Below, one piece after another: positions 52,646 through 61,899 of a DNA stretch of 64,000 nt. How positions within the stretch are numbered: position 1 is the stretch's first letter; each line of letters begins with the position of its first letter. Source of the stretch: Bacteroidales bacterium (lineage in GTDB: Bacteria > Bacteroidota > Bacteroidia > Bacteroidales > Paludibacteraceae); contig SUXD01000003.1 of the NCBI GenBank assembly GCA_015061145.1, positions 1-64,000 on the forward strand. Reading direction: 5' to 3'. The position numbers and the translations under genes are program-made. The notes under the pieces are model-generated. The model was not told the DNA's origin and made no database searches. It saw only the letters and a program-made list of their open reading frames with translations.

Positions 52646-53692
52646 TTATTTGTTTTTATCAGTTACTACAAGAGGATTTTTCGATATTTCGGCATATCGC
52701 TGCCTGTTTTGGAATATGTCGTAGGCAAGATACATGGCATTTCTGAACGATTCCTCTGATGCGAGGTTTTTTCCAGCAATATCATAAGCCGTGCCGTGGG
52801 CAGGTGATGTGCGTACAATCGAAAGACCGGCAGTGTAGTTTACGCCCGATTCCATTGCCATACATTTGAAAGGTATCATTCCTTGATCGTGGTACATGGC
52901 AAGCACAGCATCGAATTTTGAGAAATTGTCGCTGCCGAAGAAACCGTCAGCAGGGTATGGACCGACACAAATAATGCCTTTTTCCTCGGCTTCCTTAATG
53001 GCAGGGATGATGATTTCTTGTTCTTCGGTGCCTAATACGCCATTGTCGCTGGCATGTGGGTTAAGCGCAAGCACTGCGATGCGTGGTAGGTTGATTCCAA
53101 AATCTTTGACAAGACTATCTTTCAAGATTTGCAATTTTTTTATGATGAGCTCTTTACTCAGGTTTTTTGCCACATCTTTCAGCGGCAGGTGAGTGGTGGC
53201 TACGGCAATGCGCAGTTTCTCGCTCACCATCAGCATCAGCGATTCTTCTTTGTTTCCGAAATTTTGTTCCAGAAATTCGGTATGCCCAGGGAAATGGAAC
53301 GTTTCTGATTGTATGGTCTTTTTGTTGATAGGTGCAGTGACAAGTACATCCAGCGCACCGTTTTTCAGCTCTTCTACAGCAGCGTTCAACGATTTCAACG
53401 CAGCGTCGCCAGCCGTTTCTGTTGGAATTCCAATGTCAATTTTTGTGTCTTCAGGCACACAGTTCACGATGTTAATTTGTTTCGGATTAGCTTCAGCAGC
53501 CGAAGATACGGTTGTGTAGTTGAAATTGATGTTCTCTAATGTTTTGCGATGGAATGATGCAATCTTTGCAGAACCGTAAATGATAGGGGTGCAAAACTCC
53601 AATATTTGATTTTCAGACAAAGTCTTCAAAATCACTTCGTAGCCTATTCCGTTGATGTCGCCATGCGTGATGCCGATTTTAATTTTTCTCAT
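52646..53692 (-). CDS. pdxA: 4-hydroxythreonine-4-phosphate dehydrogenase
   Basis: A 348-residue enzyme of pyridoxal phosphate synthesis. KIGITHGDINGIGYEVI is the N-terminal nucleotide region; FPGHTEFLEQNF has a metal His, ALNPHASDNGVLG the second, and MYHDQGMIPFKCM the third; VNYTAGLSIVRTSPAHGTAYDIAGK is the substrate and NAD site near the C-terminus. Length and motifs are standard. It is the third gene of a probable run (helicase, DUF4837 lipoprotein, pdxA) and follows the lipoprotein gene by 23 bases. Confidence 0.96.
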   Translation of the reverse strand: MRKIKIGITHGDINGIGYEVILKTLSENQILEFCTPIIYGSAKIASFHRKTLENINFNYTTVSSAAEANPKQINIVNCVPEDTKIDIGIPTETAGDAALKSLNAAVEELKNGALDVLVTAPINKKTIQSETFHFPGHTEFLEQNFGNKEESLMLMVSEKLRIAVATTHLPLKDVAKNLSKELIIKKLQILKDSLVKDFGINLPRIAVLALNPHASDNGVLGTEEQEIIIPAIKEAEEKGIICVGPYPADGFFGSDNFSKFDAVLAMYHDQGMIPFKCMAMESGVNYTAGLSIVRTSPAHGTAYDIAGKNLASEESFRNAMYLAYDIFQNRQRYAEISKNPLVVTDKNK

Positions 53693-53715
53693 GTTGTACG
53701 ATATTAGTCAATAAA

Positions 53716-54699
53716 TTATTTTGTTTTAATCTTTGTGGCATAAACCACAGATTCCAATTGCCGTATGAAATTTCGTTTGCTTTGTCCGGGAGCATACACA
53801 AATCCTTCGATGCATACAACCCGTCCGTTTTTCTCGTCTACCTGCCAGTGAGCGATGAACGGTCCGCCCATTAGGTCGCCTTCCACTTTCCACCAACCGC
53901 GTATTTCTGCGCAATAACTGTCGTTTTTCTTAAATGATTTGAAAATTGGCGGGACTTGTCGTTCTGTAGCCATGTAAGAGCCTTTTGATGGTCCGGGAAT
54001 GTTGGCTTTTAGTACAGAATCGCGTTTGTCTAAAAGGTATTTTTCGGTAAAAGTGTTGGGGGCGGTGTAGGGGAATGTGTAGATGATGATATCCTGCCGT
54101 ACATCGACACTCATATTTGACGACCAGAAAAAGTCTTTGCCCATTTTCGATTTAATCTGATTAGCGGGCAAGCGGGTTTCTATGCCGAATGTATCGCAAG
54201 CGATTTTTGTGTTTTCGGTGTTGTAATATTTCTGATAATAAGCGGCTTGACGTTTGCGTTCCGCATCCACAAAATATTCACAGATATTTTCGTGATGATT
54301 GTCCAAGAGTGCGACGAATGCCTCATTGTTTGGCGCTGTTATTTGTACAACGGCCTGCGGTTGCGCCCACACATCCTTTCTGTACGCGAGTTTTGCTTTT
54401 GAATATTTGTCCGAAACATTGAATATCAATATATTGCGGGCTATGTTAATGGTATTCGTAAAGTTTTGCGGCGTAACATGCGAAATCTTGAACATACTTT
54501 CTTGTTGTGGCGTGCCAGGCATGTTGGAGTTCAGCATGTCATAAACGGCTTTGCCTGTTTCGCTTTTCCATTCGTTGTCTTCGGCAACTACAAGCACTTC
54601 GTAGGGTGCGCCGGAAATAGAGGGCTTAAGTATCGATGTGTCGCATGATTGCAGCATAAGTGCAACTGCGAAAATCAGCAATGCAAGTGTGTGTCTCAT
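53716..54699 (-). CDS. DUF4837 lipoprotein
   Basis: A 327-residue lipoprotein with signal peptide and lipobox LQSC (Cys19). The mature part begins DTSILKPSISGAPYEVLVVAEDNEW, then AVYDMLNSNMPGTPQQESMFKISHV and a repeated half, the layout of DUF4837, a Bacteroidota family of unknown function. RGWWKVEGDLMGGPFIAHWQVD is a conserved block. It starts 2 bases after the helicase stop and precedes pdxA, so it is probably cotranscribed with both. Confidence 0.88.
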   Translation of the reverse strand: MRHTLALLIFAVALMLQSCDTSILKPSISGAPYEVLVVAEDNEWKSETGKAVYDMLNSNMPGTPQQESMFKISHVTPQNFTNTINIARNILIFNVSDKYSKAKLAYRKDVWAQPQAVVQITAPNNEAFVALLDNHHENICEYFVDAERKRQAAYYQKYYNTENTKIACDTFGIETRLPANQIKSKMGKDFFWSSNMSVDVRQDIIIYTFPYTAPNTFTEKYLLDKRDSVLKANIPGPSKGSYMATERQVPPIFKSFKKNDSYCAEIRGWWKVEGDLMGGPFIAHWQVDEKNGRVVCIEGFVYAPGQSKRNFIRQLESVVYATKIKTK

Positions 54700-54701
54700 T
54701 C

Positions 54702-55985
54702 TTATGATTGTTTGTTTTGGTTGTTGTTCTTGTTGTTTGGTTTCCGTCGGTGCGCAGGACGTTTTCGTCGTTCACCGTTGTTTCCTGCATTTCTTTTCCC
54801 GAAAGGGCGTTTGTTGCGGTCTGTTCCTTTTGTAGGATTGTAAGCTGGAGCTTCGCCCAATTGTGCCGGCACTTCGTTTTTTGTGATTTCTTTCTCCAAA
54901 AAATCTTCTATTTTTTTGAAACGCCATTGGTCGTCTGCATTTACAAAAGTGATGGCTGCGCCTTCGGCAGCAGCACGGGCGGTTCTGCCTATGCGGTGCA
55001 CATAATCTTCAACATCCGAAGGCACATCGTAGTTAATTACAAAGTCGATGTCTTCAATATCAATGCCTCTTGACACGATATCGGTTGCCACTAGTATTTT
55101 TATTTTTCCGTTTTTGAAATTCCTTATCATTTCCTCTCGCTCGTGTTGGTCAAGGTCGGAATGCATTTCGCCGGCTGCAATGTTCATGCGTCTCAAAGTT
55201 CTGTATATTTCTTGAACTTTTTGCTTTTTTGAGGAGAAAATAATGGTCCTTTGCGGCGATTTTTCTTTGAAGATATGTTGCAGAATACCGTTTTTCTGCG
55301 CTTCGTGACAAATATAGGCCGATTGCTGTATTTTCTCTGCCGGTTTCGAAACGGCAAGACGAATTTCTTTCGGATGATTCAGTATTTTTTTTGCCAGTTG
55401 TCTGATTTTTTCAGGCATTGTGGCCGAAAACATCAAAGTCTGCCTTTGTTTTGGAAGGTAAGATGAGATTTTCATGATGTCGTCAATGAATCCCATTTCT
55501 AGCATACGGTCGGCTTCGTCGAGAATAAAAAAACTGACCTTCGACAAGTCGATAGTGCCCATGGCCAAAAGAGAAATCAGTCGTCCCGGAGTGGCAATCA
55601 CTACATCGACGCCAGAAATAAGCGCTTTGCGCTGCTGTTCAAATACCATGGCTTCGCCTCCGCCATATACCGCAATGGATGTGACAGGAAGAAAATAGGC
55701 GAAGCCTTCCAACTGCTGGTCAATCTGTTGTGCCAATTCGCGAGTCGGCACCATGATTAAAGCGTTTATTTTATCTTTTGGAAGATTCTCTTTGCATAGC
55801 AGGTTGAGTATGGGCAAAAGAAAAGCGGCTGTTTTTCCGGTTCCTGTTTGGGCGCATGCAATAATGTCGTTCCCTTCCAGTACGGCGGGAATGGTGTGCT
55901 CCTGAACGGGAGTGGTCTCCTTGAAGCACATGGCTTCAAGTCCTTCTAATAGCGCTTTTTCAAGTTTTAATTCGTCAAATCTCAT
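54702..55985 (-). CDS. DEAD-box RNA helicase, RhlE-like
   Basis: A 427-residue helicase: FDELKLEKALLEGLEAM, Walker A AQTGTGKTAAF, PTRELAQQ, TPGRLIS, FILDEADRM, MFSATMP, then IIFSSKKQKV, ATDIVSRGID and HRIGRTARAAAEG, followed by a basic Asn/Arg/Lys-rich tail (GKRNAGNNGERRKRPAHRRK). The short Arg-rich tail without a DbpA domain distinguishes it from the helicase at 32.7 kb. ATG at 55985 is chosen over an in-frame start 11 codons upstream. Confidence 0.94.
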   Translation of the reverse strand: MRFDELKLEKALLEGLEAMCFKETTPVQEHTIPAVLEGNDIIACAQTGTGKTAAFLLPILNLLCKENLPKDKINALIMVPTRELAQQIDQQLEGFAYFLPVTSIAVYGGGEAMVFEQQRKALISGVDVVIATPGRLISLLAMGTIDLSKVSFFILDEADRMLEMGFIDDIMKISSYLPKQRQTLMFSATMPEKIRQLAKKILNHPKEIRLAVSKPAEKIQQSAYICHEAQKNGILQHIFKEKSPQRTIIFSSKKQKVQEIYRTLRRMNIAAGEMHSDLDQHEREEMIRNFKNGKIKILVATDIVSRGIDIEDIDFVINYDVPSDVEDYVHRIGRTARAAAEGAAITFVNADDQWRFKKIEDFLEKEITKNEVPAQLGEAPAYNPTKGTDRNKRPFGKRNAGNNGERRKRPAHRRKPNNKNNNQNKQS

Positions 55986-56005
55986 TTTTTTTCTTGTTTT
56001 AAATG

Positions 56006-56033
56006 CAAATTTAATCAAGTTAAGTTAATTTTG
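56006..56033. promoter_or_regulatory. Divergent -7 elements between the helicase and TerB/J-domain genes
   Basis: TAAATTTG on the minus strand (56013-56006) and TAATTTTG on the plus strand (56026-56033) lie 20 and 41 bases before their genes. Neither has a clean -33. Confidence 0.45.
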
Positions 56034-56074
56034 AAAATGAAATGAAAACAGAGAATCATTAAAAGTAAAAAAGT

Positions 56075-56848
56075 ATGGGACTTTTGAAATGGGGTTTAGG
56101 TGTGTTAGGCTGGTCGTTAGGCGGACCGTTGGGCGGAATTATCGGTTATTTTTTCGGTACATTGTTCGAAAAGAACGATGCTGCCGAGAAGATTGAAAGC
56201 GGTGCCAGTAATGCGCGGACAAGGCGTAACGCTACGACAGAAGGCGATTTTGCTGTTTCGTTGCTGGTGCTCTCTGCAAAAGTGATGAAAGCCGACGGCA
56301 AGCTTCTGCGTGTGGAATTGGATTATATTAAAGACTTTTTCAAAAATAGTTTCGGTGTACAGAAGGCGTCGCAGTACATATTGCTGTTTCGCGAGATACT
56401 GAAAAAGGATTATAACATCACGGATGTTTGTTTGCAGATAAAGCAATATACAAGTTTGGCCATGCGTTTGCAGATGCTTCATTATCTTTTTGGCATTGCC
56501 TATGCCGACGGAGAAGTGAATGTGGACGAGGAAATGGAACTGCACAAGATTGCTCGTTCGCTAGGCATCACCGAACGCGACTATATTTCAATCCGTGCCA
56601 TGTACGGACATTCGCAACGCACCGCAGCCAATAACGCGAAACCTGTTCCCGACGCTTACGAGATATTAGGCGTGCCGCCGACGGCCACCAATGAGGAAAT
56701 AAAGAAAGCGTATAAAAAAATGGCGTTGAAACATCATCCCGACAAGGTGGCCAGTCTGGGCGAAGATGTACAGCGCGCCGCAAACGTAAAATTCCAGAAG
56801 ATAAACGAAGCTTACGAATATCTGAAAAAAGAGCGGGGCATTAAATAA
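56075..56848 (+). CDS. TerB-like and J-domain protein (DjlA-like)
   Basis: A 257-residue protein: a Gly-rich hydrophobic N-terminal segment ([20 protein letters not shown], likely membrane-associated), a TerB-like helical domain (about 55-175: [21 protein letters not shown] and [21 protein letters not shown]), and a C-terminal J domain (about 190-257) with the HPD motif in LKHHPDKVA. The J domain would stimulate DnaK. The order fits DjlA-like cochaperones. Alone on its strand between a divergent helicase gene and a convergent peptidase gene. Confidence 0.92.
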   Translation: MGLLKWGLGVLGWSLGGPLGGIIGYFFGTLFEKNDAAEKIESGASNARTRRNATTEGDFAVSLLVLSAKVMKADGKLLRVELDYIKDFFKNSFGVQKASQYILLFREILKKDYNITDVCLQIKQYTSLAMRLQMLHYLFGIAYADGEVNVDEEMELHKIARSLGITERDYISIRAMYGHSQRTAANNAKPVPDAYEILGVPPTATNEEIKKAYKKMALKHHPDKVASLGEDVQRAANVKFQKINEAYEYLKKERGIK

Positions 56849-56865
56849 AATCAGAAACCGGTTTC

Positions 56866-57906
56866 TTACTCCTCGTCATCGAATATGACGGTGGCTTTGC
56901 TTGGGGTCACTTTCAAGGTTACGGGGCGACCGAGGTACAGAGCGAGGTTCTTTGTGTCGTGGCCGCATTTGACACCGTACATCACGGGTATTCCCAAATC
57001 TTTCACTTTGTCTATGATAATCTGTTCTATGGGTAGGTCGCTCCCTTGGTTCATATTGGTGAAGTCTCCGACAACAATGCCTTTCACCGCATTCAATTTT
57101 CCAGACAGTTTGAGGTTTGTCAGCATACGGTCGATGGCGTAATTGGCTTCACCGGTGTCTTCAATGAAAAGAATGGCATTTTTTGCGTTTAAGTCAAATA
57201 TTGTTCCGCCCATGCTGTAGATGAGCGACAGGTTGCCGCCGACCAGTCGCCCGCTCGCTTCGCCTTCGATGCAGTTGTCGTTGGTGTCGATGGTCAGGTT
57301 TTTGCGCTCGCCGAACAGGGCTCTACGCAGTGTTTCGGCGCTGTCTTCGTCAGAAAGGTTGCGCGCCATAGCGCCATGTATGCTTTCGATGCCCATGTTG
57401 TTCAAGGCAATATGAAAGGCTGTCACATCGCTGTATCCTACAAACCATTTAGGATTGTTCTTCAGGGGAGTGAAGTCTATCTTGTCAATGATTTGTGTGC
57501 TGCCGTAGCCGCCTCTTGCAGCGATGATGGCATGGATATTGGGGTTGTCTATCAGGCTTTGCAGTCCGTCGGTGCGTTCTTCCACCGTGCCGGCATAGCG
57601 TCCGTCAGCGTTGTACAAGTTGTCAGCTTCTCTGATTTTTAAGCCCCAGCTTTCCAAGACTCTTTTCCCCGCTTCCATTTCGGATTTCGTCACTTTGTTT
57701 GATGCGGCGAAAATGGCTACACTGTCGCCGCTCTTCAAGTAGGGCGGACGGATGTCCTCGGTAATCTCTTGTTGCGAAGTGAGAATGGTGGTGTAATATT
57801 TGTTGTTGTAAACATCCTCTTGATTCACATAATATTCGTTGGTGACATATTCTTTGCTGCAACTGAACAGTGCAATACAGAGAAACGCTATATACGAGTG
57901 TTTCAT
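56866..57906 (-). CDS. LD-carboxypeptidase (S66 family) with lipoprotein signal
   Basis: A 346-residue peptidase. LKSGDSVAIFAASNKVTKSEME opens the S66 fold; AIIAARGGYGSTQI, FVGYSDVTAFHIALN (nucleophile Ser) and AILFIEDTGEANYAIDRM (Glu), then KCGHDTKNLALYLGR (His) make up the catalytic set. It would cut the LD bond in muropeptides during murein recycling. Unlike the usual cytosolic enzyme it has a signal peptide and a lipobox LFSC (Cys16), with about 40 extra residues before the catalytic fold, so it should be periplasm- or surface-facing. Confidence 0.88.
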   Translation of the reverse strand: MKHSYIAFLCIALFSCSKEYVTNEYYVNQEDVYNNKYYTTILTSQQEITEDIRPPYLKSGDSVAIFAASNKVTKSEMEAGKRVLESWGLKIREADNLYNADGRYAGTVEERTDGLQSLIDNPNIHAIIAARGGYGSTQIIDKIDFTPLKNNPKWFVGYSDVTAFHIALNNMGIESIHGAMARNLSDEDSAETLRRALFGERKNLTIDTNDNCIEGEASGRLVGGNLSLIYSMGGTIFDLNAKNAILFIEDTGEANYAIDRMLTNLKLSGKLNAVKGIVVGDFTNMNQGSDLPIEQIIIDKVKDLGIPVMYGVKCGHDTKNLALYLGRPVTLKVTPSKATVIFDDEE

Positions 57907-57999
57907 ATTGGTTTGAATGGTGTTATAGAATTTTTGTATTCCAGTGCAAAATTACATATTTTGACGAATTTTTCAAAATGTCAGCTTTCGTTTTAGCGC

Positions 58000-58028
58000 A
58001 AAAAAAAGACCCGCAATTTTGCGGGCCT
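58000..58028 (-). terminator. Terminator downstream of the acidic lipoprotein gene
   Basis: Minus-strand hairpin CCCGCAAAATTGCGGG (58025-58010) followed by a T run, 25 bases past the stop at 58053. Confidence 0.85.
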
Positions 58029-58052
58029 TCTTTTATGAATAGGAATTGCTTA

Positions 58053-58790
58053 TTATTCCAAAGTTACATTAGTAACATCTACAGTCACAGTTTTAGAGTC
58101 GAAAATTACACCAGAGATGTAAGCTTCGTCACCAACAATGTTAGATACTGAATAAGTAGCAATCAAAAGGTTGCTTGTGATAACGGCATTGTCAGAAATT
58201 TTTGCTTTTGCACCACCATTAGCGATATCTGCTGAAACTGCATTAGAAGGTGTTTTCAAAGTGAAATCAAGGTTTACAACAGCATCTACAGCAGCAGCGT
58301 TAGCTTTTGCTACGTCAAGAGTGTAGCATTCGCCGTTGATGAATGAAAGGTAAGAACCGTAAGAAGAGTTTGCGTTACCAATTTTGAAAGTGTACTCACG
58401 ACCGAGGATAGTAGAAGATTTTCCGTTACCTTTTACTTTAGCTTTGATACGATAAAGAGCAACAGGAACATTTACTTCTTTCAAAGTAGTGATGAAGTAT
58501 TTGCCTTCTTCGTCTTTTTGTTTTACGCTTTTTTCTTCCAACAAGTTGATAGCGTCTCCAATTTCTTCACCTGCTGCATTAACGGGAACCAATTCCAAAG
58601 TTTTCAGTTTGCCTTCTGATTCAACAGAACCTGCGAAAGTGATAGTACCATCTGTGTTAGCAATAGCAGTAGCAGCACCGAATGTTACATTGTCAATGTT
58701 TTCGTCATCATCGTCGTCAGAACAAGATGTGAACACTGATGCAGCGCAGAATGCTACGAGCATCGAAGCGAATCCAAAAAATTTTTTCAT
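58053..58790 (-). CDS. Putative surface lipoprotein with acidic export signal
   Basis: A 245-residue lipoprotein. The signal peptide ends in the lipobox TSC (about residue 23), and the Cys is followed at once by SDDDDDEN, like the acidic lipoprotein export signal reported for surface lipoproteins of Capnocytophaga and Bacteroides. The rest is beta-rich with Ala/Asn/Val bias (TDGTITFAGSVESEGKLKTL, YTFKIGNANSSYGSYLSFI) and no known catalytic motif. Monocistronic with a strong terminator, suggesting abundant expression. I do not recognise a domain. Confidence 0.8.
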   Translation of the reverse strand: MKKFFGFASMLVAFCAASVFTSCSDDDDDENIDNVTFGAATAIANTDGTITFAGSVESEGKLKTLELVPVNAAGEEIGDAINLLEEKSVKQKDEEGKYFITTLKEVNVPVALYRIKAKVKGNGKSSTILGREYTFKIGNANSSYGSYLSFINGECYTLDVAKANAAAVDAVVNLDFTLKTPSNAVSADIANGGAKAKISDNAVITSNLLIATYSVSNIVGDEAYISGVIFDSKTVTVDVTNVTLE

Positions 58791-58929
58791 TTTCTTTTTG
58801 TTTTTTAGTTAAACATTAAAATTTATTGACCGCAAAGTAAGTCATTTTTATTATTATGAACAAGTGAATAAGATTTTTTTTTCAAAAAATAATTTTCACT
58901 TATAGTCAATTCAAATTTGCGTTTTGCGG

Positions 58930-59967
58930 TCAGATGAGCGGAATGCCGTTCTTTGCACATTCCTCACGCATTGAGTCGGGCCACAGGCTTGCTTGAATTT
59001 CGCCTACGTGCGCCTTTTTGAGGAAGAACATGCACAAGCGTGACTGACCGATGCCGCCGCCAATGGAGAGTGGGTACACATCGTTCATCAGACATTTGTG
59101 GAACTGCAGTTCCAGACGTTTTTCTTCGCCCGTGAGTTTCAGTTGGCGCACCAGTGCTTCTTTGTCCACACGCACACCCATCGACGAGAGTTCGAGCGAT
59201 TGTTTCAGCACGGGATTCCAAACTAGAATGTCGCCGTTCAGGCCGGCAAAGCCGTTTTCGGCTATGGTTGACCAGTCGTCATAGTCGGGAGCGCGTCCGT
59301 CGTGCTTCTCGCCGTTAGAGAGTTTTCCGCCTACACCGATAAGGAATACGGCGCCGTATTTCCTTGTTATTTCGTTTTCACGCTCTTTTGGCGTGAGGTT
59401 GGGGTAGAGTTGCAGCAATTCTTCAGAATGTATGAAGGTGATTTTCTGCGGCAGCGATGGCTTTATCTGCGGATATGTTTCGTTCACGATATATTCCGTG
59501 CGGAGCATGGCGTTGTAAATCTTGTTTACAATTTCTTTGAGGAAGGCGAGCGAGCGCTCCTCTTTGTTTATCACCCTTTCCCAGTCCCATTGATCGACAT
59601 AGAGCGAGTGCAGGTTGTCCAATTCTTCGTCGGGACGGATGGCGTTCATGTCGGTGTATATGCCGTGTCCATGCTCGATGTTCAAGGCGGCCAGTGTCAT
59701 GCGTTTCCATTTGGCGAGCGAGTGCACCACTTCGGCTTGACGGTCGCCCATGTCTTTCACGGGGAAACTGACAGGTCGTTCAGTTCCATTCAAGTCGTCG
59801 TTTATGCCGGTGCCTTTCAATACAAAGAGCGGAGCGGTGACGCGACGCAATTTAAGCTCAGATGACAGGTTCGCCTGAAAACTGTCTTTTATCAGTTTGA
59901 TGGCTTGTTCTGTCTGCTTCAAATCCAATAATGGAGTGTATCCTTCTGGTTTGATTAACTTGCTCAT
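58930..59967 (-). CDS. asnA: Aspartate-ammonia ligase
   Basis: A 345-residue ammonia-dependent asparagine synthetase of the class II aminoacyl-tRNA synthetase fold: VTAPLFVLKGTGINDDLNGTERPV, VVHSLAKWKRMTL, LHSLYVDQWDWERV and the C-terminal SIGGGIGQSRLCMFFLKKAHVGEIQASLWP. It makes asparagine from aspartate, ATP and ammonia. Motifs and length are standard. A TATTTTTG -7 word at 60012-60005 lies 38 bases before the start. The 90 bases between it and the lipoprotein gene are AT-rich with no feature. Confidence 0.97.
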   Translation of the reverse strand: MSKLIKPEGYTPLLDLKQTEQAIKLIKDSFQANLSSELKLRRVTAPLFVLKGTGINDDLNGTERPVSFPVKDMGDRQAEVVHSLAKWKRMTLAALNIEHGHGIYTDMNAIRPDEELDNLHSLYVDQWDWERVINKEERSLAFLKEIVNKIYNAMLRTEYIVNETYPQIKPSLPQKITFIHSEELLQLYPNLTPKERENEITRKYGAVFLIGVGGKLSNGEKHDGRAPDYDDWSTIAENGFAGLNGDILVWNPVLKQSLELSSMGVRVDKEALVRQLKLTGEEKRLELQFHKCLMNDVYPLSIGGGIGQSRLCMFFLKKAHVGEIQASLWPDSMREECAKNGIPLI

Positions 59968-60090
59968 GATGTTATTTTGTTTTACATGTTTGTTAAATTC
60001 GATGCAAAAATAAATCTATTTTTCGAAATATAAAAACAAAATGTCGTTATTTTTATAATTTAAATTGCAAAAAGTCAAAATTTGCGTTGT

Positions 60091-60121
60091 TTTGTGAGAA
60101 AGAAAAACTTTTATATCTTTG
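60091..60121 (+). promoter_or_regulatory. Promoter of tRNA-Arg
   Basis: TTTG (60091-60094), 19-base spacer, TATCTTTG (60114-60121), 15 bases before the tRNA 5' end. Confidence 0.8.
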
Positions 60122-60135
60122 TGTCGAAAAAAAAC

Positions 60136-60209
60136 GGCTCCGTAGTTCAGTTGTATAGAACGTCAGATTCCGGTTCTGAAGGTCAAGGGTTAGAATCCCT
60201 TCGGGGTCA
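60136..60209 (+). tRNA. tRNA-Arg (anticodon CCG)
   Basis: A 74-nt cloverleaf: acceptor GGCTCCG/CGGGGTC (two G-T pairs), discriminator A at 60209, no encoded CCA. Anticodon stem TCAGA/TCTGA with loop TTCCGGT gives CCG (60170-60172). The T-stem is AAGGG/CCCTT. The D-loop reads AGTTGTATA, with U where position 19 is normally G, and the T-loop reads TTAGAAT, with A where position 56 is normally C. The two changes would keep a 19-56 pair as U-A (see findings). Confidence 0.93.
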
Positions 60210-60278
60210 CAACATTCCGCAGCGATGCGCCAAGTGGTGTGTGGTTGCGGCTTTTTTGTTTAAATGACATTTTTTGCG

Positions 60279-61871
60279 ATGAAAAAAAACATTGTTTTTC
60301 TTTTGTTATTAATTTCTGTGTTCAAGGCAAATGCCGCATACGAATTGGTGTGGTCGGACGAGTTCGAATGTCCGTCACTGAATACTTCGGTATGGACTTA
60401 CGAGACCGGTACGGGCGATTGGGGATGGGGCAATGGCGAGTCGCAATTTTATACCAGTCGCACCGAAAATGTGCGTATTGACGACGGAAAACTCGTGATT
60501 GCAGCCAAGAAGGAGAATTATGGCGGCAGCGCCTATACGTCGGGGCGCATCAAAACTGCCGGAAAGGTGCAGGTGAAGTATGGCCGTATAGAGGCGCGTA
60601 TTAAGGTGCCAGAGGCGGCGGCTGGTGTGTGGCCCGCTTTCTGGATGCTCGGCACGGGTGCGCAGGGATGGCCTTTTCAGGGCGAAATGGACATTATGGA
60701 GGTAATGTGTACGGAAGATCAAAGCACTTGGAGAAACTCCTTGAATACATATCATTGGAATTTGCATGGCATGGACGGCGAATACCAGAATGTGAAATAT
60801 GGCTTGTCTTATGAACATCATGAAGTGTTGAGCAACGATTTCCATATCTATGGATTGGAATGGACTCCCACCGAGGTGCGTGGCTATTTCAAGGCTTCCG
60901 AAAATGCTGAAGAAGTGACTGTTTGCACAATGTACAACGGCGATGCGGCGAGTCGCGATAACGGTCGGTATGCCTTTGTTGGCTACGAAGCGTTTATGAT
61001 ACTGAATGTGGCATTGGGAGGCAGTTATGTGTCATATAAGGTAGATGAAAATTTTCAGTCGGGCGAGATGCTGGTCGATTGGGTGCGCGTCTATCAAGAC
61101 CGCACGGCATATCCTGCCTCTTCGCTCACCGACAAGTCGTCGGAATGCGCAGCGCCATCGGCCGACGATTGCAACAACATGTTTGCCTCCTACTCCTCGG
61201 CAGCTTGTACAGTGAACGAAAACAATTGGTGGCATGCTGCTGATGGTGTGGCATCGGTTTCGGGCTCTGCTTTCAATGTGTCATCGGCGGCATTCTATAA
61301 CAATATGTATGCAATGGCGCAAGGCGGAAATTTTTCGTTGGCGTCAGGCATCTCTTATACGCTTTCGGGGAATATTGTCGCCAATCGTGATATTGCCGTT
61401 ACGCTTTATGTAGAGTCAAAAGACGATAACCGGCAGCAGATGTTCAAAGATAATGTCATTTCGCTTTCGGCAGGAGAGACTCGTGCATTTTCTGTAGGTG
61501 CAACGCCTTTGTCTGATTGGAGCAATCCTGTGCTGGTGCTTTCGGCTTCAGATGTGGCGGCAGGCACGTCGTTCTCTGTGACGGATGTTGTTTTGCGTCC
61601 TTCGTCCTGCGGTTCGGGTACGGGTGTTCCCTGCAATTTGCGTACAGAGAAAGCTTCTGTATTCCCCAATCCCGCTTCTGATGAGGTGTTTCTGCATTCC
61701 AGCGGCGAGGTGCAATGCGTCAGGTTGTTCGATACATCCGGACATTTGTGCGGCGAATATTCTTTGTGCGGTGATAAATTTTCAGTTTCGTCGCTTCCGG
61801 CTGGATTCTATTTGCTGCAAGTTGTCTATACGACGGGCAGATTGGAGGTGTTGAAAGTAGTTAAGAAGTAA
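60279..61871 (+). CDS. Secreted GH16 beta-glucanase with T9SS sorting domain
   Basis: A 530-residue enzyme. Signal peptide 1-19, then a GH16 catalytic domain to about residue 270: YELVWSDEFECPSLNTSVW, GRIKTAGKVQVKYGRIEARIKVP and the active site GEMDIMEVM (Glu136, Asp138, Glu141; ExDxxE form). A beta-rich segment (about 300-440) resembles a carbohydrate-binding module, and the last 75 residues (VFPNPASDEVFL...LPAGFYLLQVVY) are a type A sorting domain. It probably hydrolyses laminarin- or lichenin-type glucans outside the cell. ATG at 60279 preferred over one five codons upstream. Confidence 0.93.
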   Translation: MKKNIVFLLLLISVFKANAAYELVWSDEFECPSLNTSVWTYETGTGDWGWGNGESQFYTSRTENVRIDDGKLVIAAKKENYGGSAYTSGRIKTAGKVQVKYGRIEARIKVPEAAAGVWPAFWMLGTGAQGWPFQGEMDIMEVMCTEDQSTWRNSLNTYHWNLHGMDGEYQNVKYGLSYEHHEVLSNDFHIYGLEWTPTEVRGYFKASENAEEVTVCTMYNGDAASRDNGRYAFVGYEAFMILNVALGGSYVSYKVDENFQSGEMLVDWVRVYQDRTAYPASSLTDKSSECAAPSADDCNNMFASYSSAACTVNENNWWHAADGVASVSGSAFNVSSAAFYNNMYAMAQGGNFSLASGISYTLSGNIVANRDIAVTLYVESKDDNRQQMFKDNVISLSAGETRAFSVGATPLSDWSNPVLVLSASDVAAGTSFSVTDVVLRPSSCGSGTGVPCNLRTEKASVFPNPASDEVFLHSSGEVQCVRLFDTSGHLCGEYSLCGDKFSVSSLPAGFYLLQVVYTTGRLEVLKVVKK

Positions 61872-61899
61872 TTGTTGATTCATAAAAAACGAAAGAGAT

